Origin: Lederbergia graminis
GTDB lineage: Bacteria > Bacillota > Bacilli > Bacillales > Bacillaceae_C
Assembly: GCF_042655485.1 (NCBI RefSeq)
Contig: NZ_JBHSMC010000016.1
Coordinates: forward strand, 62,001-126,000
DNA length: 64,000 nucleotides
Direction of reading: 5' to 3'
The notes beneath the pieces were generated by a model. That model had not been told where the DNA came from. It did not search any database and saw only the letters and a program-made list of their open reading frames with translations. Numbering within the stretch: position 1 is the first letter of the stretch; each line of letters begins with the position of its first letter. Positions 1 to 6,382 of the stretch are shown here, piece by piece. A program made the translations under genes and the position numbers.

Positions 1-859
1 TGTTTGTACCATGTTCTCTCTCGAATTCAATTTTTCCTGAAGCATCTGCTGCTACTGTTTTCGTATTATTGATAATGGTGACATAATGAGTATCTGGATA
101 AACTTTCACTTCCGCTTTATCCCCAACTGATTTCCCAGGTCGAAGTTCTACTATGACAGTTCCGGAATCGTAATCCATGTCTGGAGAAAGTGTTAAAGCA
201 GACACTTGTGCTCCATAATGAACAGATTCATCTGACCAGTTGATATCCTGTGACAAACGGATATCATCATACCATGTATCATCGGCAATGATATTACCAG
301 ATACTTCGTGTATCCCTTTCTCCTTTAATTCGATTGCAAATCGTTCAAAATCCCCTTGCATTAAGGTTGGATCACCTTGGCCTTTTAAAATAATATCTCC
401 TTCTAGAGCCTTCTTTTTTATTTTCCCAGTCATTAACACTTCTGTTCTAAAACGATATTCAGGACCAAGATTTTCAAAAGCTGAAACTGCTGTCAATATT
501 TTCATGTTAGAAGCAGGATGAAGTCGAATATTCTCATTATGTGAGTACAATATATTGCCTGTATTCGCTTCTCTTATACTCAAAGAAATAAGCGCCCCAT
601 CCAACCTCTTATCTTGAAGTACAACAGCTAACTTCTCCTGCAAAGTACTTTTATTGTACTCGGTAATTCCAGCAACTTTTCTATGTATATGACTATTTTC
701 CTGTATTTTGATTGGATGTAACGTGTACATGATGTGATCCCTATTACGATTTACAGCTTCGATTACCGCATCATTATATTCTGTAGAAATCGGTATACAA
801 ACAGAGCATACTACTATAAACAGAAGTAAGATATACTTACTACTTTTAGCTGGGCGCAT
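1..859 (-). CDS. dacB: D-alanyl-D-alanine carboxypeptidase, S13 family (PBP4/DacB type), 5' part
   Basis: This gene runs off the left edge, so only its first 286 codons are visible. The product should cleave the terminal D-Ala, or cross-links, of peptidoglycan outside the membrane. Residues 9-25 form a hydrophobic export segment. The catalytic SxxK motif is S117-N-M-K120, inside the family-typical context RLHPASNMK. A second family stretch follows (YRFRTEV..., GQGDPTL, a WYDD segment, then VHYGAQVSALTLSPD). The later SxN and KTG motifs would lie outside the window. The ATG at 859 has an AAGGATGTG ribosome site upstream. A terminator separates it from the ParR-like gene before it, so it is probably transcribed alone. 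Sure of the family; the physiological role is by homology. Confidence 0.88.
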   Translation of the reverse strand, partial: MRPAKSSKYILLLFIVVCSVCIPISTEYNDAVIEAVNRNRDHIMYTLHPIKIQENSHIHRKVAGITEYNKSTLQEKLAVVLQDKRLDGALISLSIREANTGNILYSHNENIRLHPASNMKILTAVSAFENLGPEYRFRTEVLMTGKIKKKALEGDIILKGQGDPTLMQGDFERFAIELKEKGIHEVSGNIIADDTWYDDIRLSQDINWSDESVHYGAQVSALTLSPDMDYDSGTVIVELRPGKSVGDKAEVKVYPDTHYVTIINNTKTVAADASGKIEFEREHGTN

Positions 860-932
860 TTCTTATTTCACATCCTTATAAGTAATTACTCCTACTATAA
901 GGTATTTACTGGAAAAAACAAAATGCATAAAA

Positions 933-960
933 AGCGAAGTACAAAAATATGTACTTCGCT
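933..960 (-). terminator. Rho-independent terminator after the ParR-like gene
   Basis: A perfect 10-bp inverted repeat (933-942 with 951-960, arms AGCGAAGTAC/GTACTTCGCT) has an 8-nt loop. On the minus strand a T-run follows. It closes the parM/parR transcript ahead of dacB. Confidence 0.85.
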
Positions 961-966
961 TCGACA

Positions 967-1563
967 TTAATCATTCATTCTCGCAAGAAAGTCTCCTAAT
1001 AAATCATCCAAACTTTCTTCCTTTTCTACATGTTGTTCATCTGCATCTACATCTTCTTCCGATCTTTCCCATGTGAAATTACTTAAATCATCCTCTTCCT
1101 CTTGCCAATCCATCGTTGCAGCTAGCTCTTTTTCAGAAGAAAGGACCTTTTCTTCTACTATCTGCTCCACTGGATCTTCCACCTTATCCTCTTGTAAGTA
1201 TAATGCATCATTAATATCAAGTGAATTACTATTTAACGAAGCCAATAAGGCAGTAGAGCGCACAGGATCTTTCAAAAGTTGATAAATAATACTTCCTAAT
1301 AATGCCTCGGAATGTTCATGTTTCAACCAATCGCGCTGCGACTTACTTAATCTATGTGGTAATGGAATAGTAATTGTTTCTCGTTCCCGTGTATAGGAGC
1401 TTCCTACTCCTTGTAGAACAAATTCCGCTATTTTACTAGAGAAGTTTCTTCGTTCCGTTTCCTTCAATGTTTGTAAATGCTTCAATAAATGGTCAGGTGT
1501 ATCGGATGGCACACGAAAAGATATAGCTTGTCCGCGTTTGATCGTACCTGCTTTTTTATCCAT
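967..1563 (-). CDS. ParR-like centromere-binding adaptor protein
   Basis: This 198-residue protein follows the ParM-like gene by 10 bp and is read with it. Residues about 10-55 (GQAISFRVPSDTPDHLLKHL... SSKIAEFVLQGV) look like a ribbon-helix-helix DNA-binding region: one beta strand, then two helices, with a basic N-terminus. The last third is very acidic (EEEDDLSN..., ending in a short DDLLGDFLARM helix). That resembles the C-terminal tail by which ParR/Alp7R-type adaptors contact the end of the actin-like filament. Position directly downstream of the filament gene, with a repeat array upstream of both, supports an adaptor role. I recognise the layout, not a close sequence relative; a repressor-only function is the alternative. 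Confidence 0.62.
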   Translation of the reverse strand: MDKKAGTIKRGQAISFRVPSDTPDHLLKHLQTLKETERRNFSSKIAEFVLQGVGSSYTRERETITIPLPHRLSKSQRDWLKHEHSEALLGSIIYQLLKDPVRSTALLASLNSNSLDINDALYLQEDKVEDPVEQIVEEKVLSSEKELAATMDWQEEEDDLSNFTWERSEEDVDADEQHVEKEESLDDLLGDFLARMND

Positions 1564-1573
1564 TCTCTATCAC

Positions 1574-2749
1574 CTAGTTCTTAACTGGTTCTTTTACTGG
1601 AGCCTTTTTCTGCTCTGATTTTTTAGCAAAATCCATAATTAACTTATAGTACGCATTCGCCATCATCCAAATACTTTCTTTTTCATCTTCAAAGAAATCA
1701 ATGTTATAACCATCTAAATTATTATTTAATGTTTTGATATATTCTTTTAAAACATTTGCTCCGCCCCCAACAAAATAACAGATTTCCGTTTGGGAGTTTT
1801 TTTGCCAAACATTACGGAGAAGTCGATATTGTTTCTTTGCTAGGTCTAACAATATACGATCGGTAATATCATGGACACTCGTTCTGCTACCTTTAACCAT
1901 AATATGATTTCGATCGTTTTTCTTCGTTATTATTTCTACGACATCACGACGGCTGTCCAATTCCACTCCATGCTTACTTCTTATTTCTTCGCGAATCGAT
2001 TCTAGTGATTCTGATACACCAAGATTGAAACCTTGCGCCTTATCATCATCAACATTGCGGTTTTTAATTACAGCGATATCAGTGGAAAGGCCACCAATAT
2101 CTTGTATAATGATGCGCTTGTCTATCAAATCTTTATTAATAACCTTTAAGTTATTATCCATCACTAGATTAATATAAGCTGCAAATCCTTCTGGATATAC
2201 TTTCACTTCATCAAATTTAATATTTACTTTCTTCCCTTGATACTTCGGTGTTACTAAGAACTCAACTTGATGCACCGACCCAACTAATTTAGAGCGGTAA
2301 CCTGCATCTTTCCCTTCTTTCACTTCACGTAAAGGCAATCCTGTTCCTAAAATATAAGTAGCATCAATTACGTTTTTCGCTTGCGGGAAAACATTATTGT
2401 TTTCTTCTCGAACTGCATCAAGTGCTAATGTAGCAAATAGCATGACGAGTGTTTGGTCTTCTTCCGATTTACTGCTTCCAGGATCAAGTTCAGTTGCATT
2501 AATACTTTTTGTTGCTAGTGTACCTACTCGATAAATTGCATTATTTTCCTTTAAAGCAGGTGAATGTACTTTTATATGAATACCATCTAGTGGGTTCTTA
2601 TTATCTAATTCTTCAATGCCTATTACTGGTCGATCTTCTGTATCTCTCGCAATAATGTTAGGGATATTAATCTCATAATCTAATTCTCCAAACAGCGCCT
2701 TAATTGAATCATTACCAACGTCTACGGCAGCAACTCTTGTTTTGGACAT
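1574..2749 (-). CDS. ParM/Alp-type actin-like segregation ATPase
   Basis: This 391-residue protein has the actin/Hsp70 ATPase pattern of bacterial plasmid-segregation actins. Phosphate-1 loop is DVGNDSIK (residues 10-17), phosphate-2 is IQDIGGLSTDIAV near 215, and the adenosine motif is FVGGGANVL near 335. Family members polymerise with ATP and push DNA bound through a ParR-type adaptor. Length suits the ParM/StbA/Alp7A group (roughly 320-400 residues) and is longer than MreB. The adaptor gene follows, and the presumed centromere is upstream. The tail is charged and lysine-rich. Its presence beside metabolic genes is unusual; it may mark an integrated plasmid or a domesticated partition system. 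Confidence 0.82.
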   Translation of the reverse strand: MSKTRVAAVDVGNDSIKALFGELDYEINIPNIIARDTEDRPVIGIEELDNKNPLDGIHIKVHSPALKENNAIYRVGTLATKSINATELDPGSSKSEEDQTLVMLFATLALDAVREENNNVFPQAKNVIDATYILGTGLPLREVKEGKDAGYRSKLVGSVHQVEFLVTPKYQGKKVNIKFDEVKVYPEGFAAYINLVMDNNLKVINKDLIDKRIIIQDIGGLSTDIAVIKNRNVDDDKAQGFNLGVSESLESIREEIRSKHGVELDSRRDVVEIITKKNDRNHIMVKGSRTSVHDITDRILLDLAKKQYRLLRNVWQKNSQTEICYFVGGGANVLKEYIKTLNNNLDGYNIDFFEDEKESIWMMANAYYKLIMDFAKKSEQKKAPVKEPVKN

Positions 2750-2860
2750 TCATACACCATTCCTTTTCATTTAATATAATGTATCGTGATTTGTACAAGC
2801 CTTCTACTATAAGACTACCGAGAAATGGTAGATTCTTCAATCATTCTCTAAAAATAAAAT

Positions 2861-3065
2861 AAAAATGTAATTCTGTAAACATTTTGTAAACAAACCAACT
2901 ATTGTATACAAATTCGTTTACAACTAGTACAATTCCGTAAACATACTTATAAATCAATATGTTTACGGAATTGTATACATGTAAACAGTTTTGTACACGC
3001 GACGTTTACTCTTTGTATACATGTTTACGTTTATTGTTTACACGTATACATTTATGTTTACATCT
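2861..3065. repeat. Putative parC centromere: array of GTAAAC/GTATAC/GTTTAC hexamers
   Basis: About 190 bp hold 14 exact hexamers of the type GTAAAC, GTTTAC or GTATAC, plus one GTACAC variant. They start at 2875, 2886, 2904, 2916, 2937, 2961, 2973, 2981, 2993, 3004, 3015, 3023, 3036, 3044 and 3056. Spacing is often 11-13 bp, about one helical turn. A 17-bp inverted repeat (2928-2944 with 2959-2975) lies in the middle. The array sits directly upstream of the ParM-like gene, where parC/alp7C centromeres lie. That it binds the ParR-like protein is inference. Confidence 0.7.
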
Positions 3066-3081
3066 ATTTGGAACAAAAAAA

Positions 3082-3101
3082 GAGAGCACTTAATTGCCCT
3101 C
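3082..3101 (-). terminator. Terminator after the hprK paralogue
   Basis: On the minus strand a 7-bp stem with one G-U pair (GAGGGCA/TGCTCTC, loop ATTAAG) is followed by seven T residues. It lies just past the hprK-like stop codon and separates it from the repeat array. Confidence 0.72.
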
Positions 3102-3124
3102 CCCTTCCGTTCTATATTCTACTT

Positions 3125-4042
3125 TTACTCATTTGCTTCATTTTGAATCCGTTTTAAAAACTCCTCTGCTGCACTATATCCCTGTTGACTCAAATACCAA
3201 TTATTTGCTGCCGCTTCTATTAAACCAACAACATCCCTACCAGGTTGTAGTTGCAATTGTATGTGAGGAACCTGAACTCCCATATAATCGACAAATTTTT
3301 CTTCTAACTCTAATTCATTATTCAAAGAATTTTTATCCCATTTCGTTAATTCTATATCTAGAGCTATTCTTGTTTCATCTTGGAAAGCTTTCCGCCCATA
3401 TACACGAACTACATTTAACAAGCCAATACTACGCATGGCAAGGAACTCTTTATTCGTTTCGTTATGTGTACCTAGTATGGTTTGTGGACTTAATTTTTTT
3501 AAGACAACAATATCATCGGCAATCAAGCGATGTCCTCTACCAATCAGTGTATGTGCAGTTTCACTTTTTCCAATTCCTGATTTTCCGCGCAATAATATCC
3601 CCATACCAAACACATTAACACACACACCATGAATAGCAATTTCAGGTGCAAGCATCTTTGTTAAAAATCCATCTAATTTAGGGAGAAATTCCTTCGTACG
3701 CTCTTCTGTTCTTAATAATGGGATTCCTTCTTCGGAGCAATATTTTAATAAATATGTTAGACCTTCCTGTCCAGTAGTAACAATAAAGCATGGTGGGCGA
3801 TATTTAACGATATTACCGATCCTGAGCTTACGTTCATCTTTCGTTAAATTATGCAAATAAGTAATCTCTTTCCGACCCAATATTTGAACATATTGCTTAG
3901 GAAAAAACTCAAAGTAACCGATAAACTCCAAGCCAGGCCGATACGATTCTGACTGCTTAATTTTTCGGTGTAATTGATTTTCTCCAGCTAACACTTCCAA
4001 TTGAAAGGTTTTAACTAAATGCTCAACAGTAATTTCCTTCAT
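3125..4042 (-). CDS. HPr kinase/phosphorylase-like paralogue (divergent)
   Basis: About 305 residues, close to the usual HprK length of about 310. The N-terminal region (MKEITVEHLVKTFQLEVL) matches the HprK regulatory domain, so I take the ATG at 4042; the open frame extends 42 codons further upstream without family similarity. The C-terminal kinase domain has the Walker A loop GKSGIGKSE, a preceding HGVCV histidine segment and the following ADDIV acidic pair. HprK normally phosphorylates HPr on serine in response to glycolytic intermediates. Two things are odd. The signature segment reads LAMRSIGLLNV where canonical enzymes usually have an E-x-R-G-[LI]-G-type sequence. It also stands alone rather than beside lgt. 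It may phosphorylate another target or act as a modified regulator. Confidence 0.78.
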   Translation of the reverse strand: MKEITVEHLVKTFQLEVLAGENQLHRKIKQSESYRPGLEFIGYFEFFPKQYVQILGRKEITYLHNLTKDERKLRIGNIVKYRPPCFIVTTGQEGLTYLLKYCSEEGIPLLRTEERTKEFLPKLDGFLTKMLAPEIAIHGVCVNVFGMGILLRGKSGIGKSETAHTLIGRGHRLIADDIVVLKKLSPQTILGTHNETNKEFLAMRSIGLLNVVRVYGRKAFQDETRIALDIELTKWDKNSLNNELELEEKFVDYMGVQVPHIQLQLQPGRDVVGLIEAAANNWYLSQQGYSAAEEFLKRIQNEANE

Positions 4043-4328
4043 TATCCATGACACACTCCAACTAATACGAACTTTACTTACATTATTTCTATCATACTCA
4101 TTTATACGATTAGAATCTATAGCTAAACGTCCATCTATCGTACTATTTTTAATAATTAACACATACATACGTTTATTTATCTTTCCCGGGAAATATCGAC
4201 AATTTTATAAGGTAATTGTCGAATACATTGTAAAGTATAGTTATAAGATCTTTACAAAACATGAACCATATTTTAAGTTTTCTTACTGTATAATGGGTAG
4301 TAACAGTATACGAAAGGTTGCGATACCT

Positions 4329-5138
4329 ATGATAAAGTTTGACTTACATACCCATCATTATCGTTGTGGTCATGCAATTGGCTCTATCGAGGATTACATT
4401 AAACAAGCAATTGACTATGGGATGAATTATATCGGAATTTCAGATCACTCCCCCTATTTTTATAGTGATGAGGACCAATTATACCCTACAATTGCTATGA
4501 GTAAGAGTGAGTTTCCCCATTATGTAAGCGAAGTAATGGCATTAAAAGAAAAATATAAAGATAAAATTCATGTATTACTCGGTGTCGAAAGCGATTTTTT
4601 CCCTGAACATATGGAGCTTTATCGTGACACATATGCTCAATATCCATTAGATTACATTATTGGATCTGTTCATTATGTAAAAGGTGTTAATATTTTCCAA
4701 AAAGGTCGCTGGGACGGTTTAACTGCAAAACAAAGAGTGGAAGTAAAAGATGAATATTACCACCTAATCCAAAAATCTGCTAAAAGTAATCTATTTCAAA
4801 TTCTTGGTCATATTGATGCAATGAAAGGTTTTTATCCGGATTTTTCTCATATTGAAACAGATATCATTGAAAAAACACTAGAAATTATTGGTCACGAAGA
4901 TGTTGCAATTGAGATTAATACATCAGGAAAGACAAAGGACTGTGGTGGTTGGTATCCTTCTGACGATATATTAGAAAGAGCGTTATTTTATAAAGTACCC
5001 GTAACATTTGGCTCAGATTCTCATGTGCCGGAGCGCTTATGTGATGAATTTGATTTAGTTCGCAATAAGTTAAAGGAGATTGGATACAATGAGTGGGTAT
5101 ACTTTATACAAAAGCAAAGATATGTAACACCACTTTAA
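4329..5138 (+). CDS. PHP-domain histidinol-phosphatase (HisJ/HisK type)
   Basis: Predicted 269-residue metal-dependent phosphoesterase that would dephosphorylate L-histidinol phosphate in histidine synthesis. Metal ligands typical of the PHP fold are visible: DLHTHHYRCGHA at residues 4-15, GISDHSP near 46, the GVESDFF segment, GSVHYV, GHIDAMK and the final FGSDSHVPER. A longer open frame starts at 4293, but that ATG overlaps a TATAAT box (4289-4294). The ATG at 4329 has a GAAAGG site upstream and begins right at the first motif, so I use it. No other his genes lie nearby, so the substrate could be another sugar or alcohol phosphate. Confidence 0.82.
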   Translation: MIKFDLHTHHYRCGHAIGSIEDYIKQAIDYGMNYIGISDHSPYFYSDEDQLYPTIAMSKSEFPHYVSEVMALKEKYKDKIHVLLGVESDFFPEHMELYRDTYAQYPLDYIIGSVHYVKGVNIFQKGRWDGLTAKQRVEVKDEYYHLIQKSAKSNLFQILGHIDAMKGFYPDFSHIETDIIEKTLEIIGHEDVAIEINTSGKTKDCGGWYPSDDILERALFYKVPVTFGSDSHVPERLCDEFDLVRNKLKEIGYNEWVYFIQKQRYVTPL

Positions 5139-5274
5139 CTTTGCCAATTTCTCTAAATACCATCCCATGTATTAATAAAGCAAAAAAATATAAACTTCAA
5201 ATTAATCCAATAAGCATAAAGAAATGTCAGATTATGTCGATACATCCAATATAATAACTCTAGGGAGACATGTA

Positions 5275-6342
5275 ATGAGGAAAAGAGTAAAGTTGGAGGA
5301 TATCGCTAAAGTAGTAGGTATTTCAAAAATGGCAGTATCACTTGCGCTTAGAGACCATCCATCCATCAGTGAAAAAACAACAAAAAAAGTCAAAAAAGTT
5401 GCAGAAGAATTAGGTTATGTACCAAACCGTTTAGCACAAAGTCTTGTAAAAGGTAAATCTAATACACTTGCAATGTTGATGTCCGGCCCTCTCCATGATG
5501 ATTATCAAAATCAAATCCTGCGAGGAGCTATTCCATATGCGATGAGACGTGGTTACACCATTTTCGTCGGACCTATGGCACAACCACAATTGGAAAGTAT
5601 GTACATTGAAAAATATAAAAACATGATGGTAGATGGCTTTCTAGGTTTCCACTCTATTACTGATAATAGAATTAACAGTGAAAACTATCAAAAATTAAAG
5701 GATGAAGGCATCCCGTTTGTTTTGTATACGAAGTACTTCCCAGATATGGAGACGGATTATGTAGTATGTAACGACTTTCTTGGTGGTTACATGATGACAA
5801 AACATCTTATCGAATTAGGACATAAAGAAATTGGTTTTGTGTATGGTGATTTGCTCTTTCATTCTTCAGAAGTTCAAGAACGTATTCGTGGCTTTCAATG
5901 TGCAATGGAGGAACACGGCATTCCTTATAATTCCGAGTCATATATCCCTTTCCATTTACACTTCCATACTAAAACAACTGAGGATATTTTAACGGTGAAT
6001 GAAACGTTCACAAAGCAACTGACAAGCGAAAAACGTCCTACTGCACTGTTTGTATGTAACGATATTGCTGCATCATCTGTTTATATTGCACTAAAAAAAT
6101 TAGGACTTAGTATCCCAGAAGATATTTCTATTGGTGGTTATGAAGGCGTATACTTAGGATCGATTATTGATCCTCCTCTTACAACTATTGCAACTCCAAT
6201 AGAAGAAATTGGGGAGCAAGCATGTAAAATTCTGATAGATAAAATTGAGGGGATCATCCCTAGTTCAACATTTGTAAAAGTTAAACTAGATCCGAAATTA
6301 CAAGTACGAAATTCAACCGCTCCACCAAAATTGATTACATGA
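5275..6342 (+). CDS. LacI-family transcriptional regulator
   Basis: A 355-residue repressor with the LacI helix-turn-helix at the start (VKLEDIAKVVGISKMAVSLALRDH... VAEELGYVPNRLAQSLV) and a periplasmic-binding-protein-like effector domain from about residue 60. The start at 5275 follows AGGGAGA at a good distance; the open frame begins at 5224 without similarity. It converges on the DUF4185 gene and shares a bidirectional terminator with it. The promoter of that gene carries a perfect LacI-type palindrome (9507-9518), so control of the DUF4185 gene is a reasonable inference. The sugar effector cannot be told from sequence. Confidence 0.85.
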   Translation: MRKRVKLEDIAKVVGISKMAVSLALRDHPSISEKTTKKVKKVAEELGYVPNRLAQSLVKGKSNTLAMLMSGPLHDDYQNQILRGAIPYAMRRGYTIFVGPMAQPQLESMYIEKYKNMMVDGFLGFHSITDNRINSENYQKLKDEGIPFVLYTKYFPDMETDYVVCNDFLGGYMMTKHLIELGHKEIGFVYGDLLFHSSEVQERIRGFQCAMEEHGIPYNSESYIPFHLHFHTKTTEDILTVNETFTKQLTSEKRPTALFVCNDIAASSVYIALKKLGLSIPEDISIGGYEGVYLGSIIDPPLTTIATPIEEIGEQACKILIDKIEGIIPSSTFVKVKLDPKLQVRNSTAPPKLIT

Positions 6343-6381
6343 AAAAGGCCTCCAAACCTAATTGTTTTGGAGGCCTTTTTC
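6341..6381. terminator. Bidirectional terminator between lacI-family and DUF4185 genes
   Basis: A long inverted repeat (GAAAAAGGCCTCCAAA at 6341-6356, complement at 6365-6381) with A-rich 5' and T-rich 3' flanks lies between two convergent stop codons. It would work in both directions. Confidence 0.9.
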
Positions 6382-6382
6382 A

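Noticed and set aside
240..521. Plus-strand open frame of 93 codons
   Set aside because: It is antisense to the DacB-like gene, which has clear S13 motifs on the minus strand and leaves the window at the left edge.
3094..3618. Plus-strand open frame of 174 codons
   Set aside because: It is antisense to the hprK-like gene, begins at its terminator, lacks a ribosome site and gives a low-complexity aromatic/histidine-rich product.
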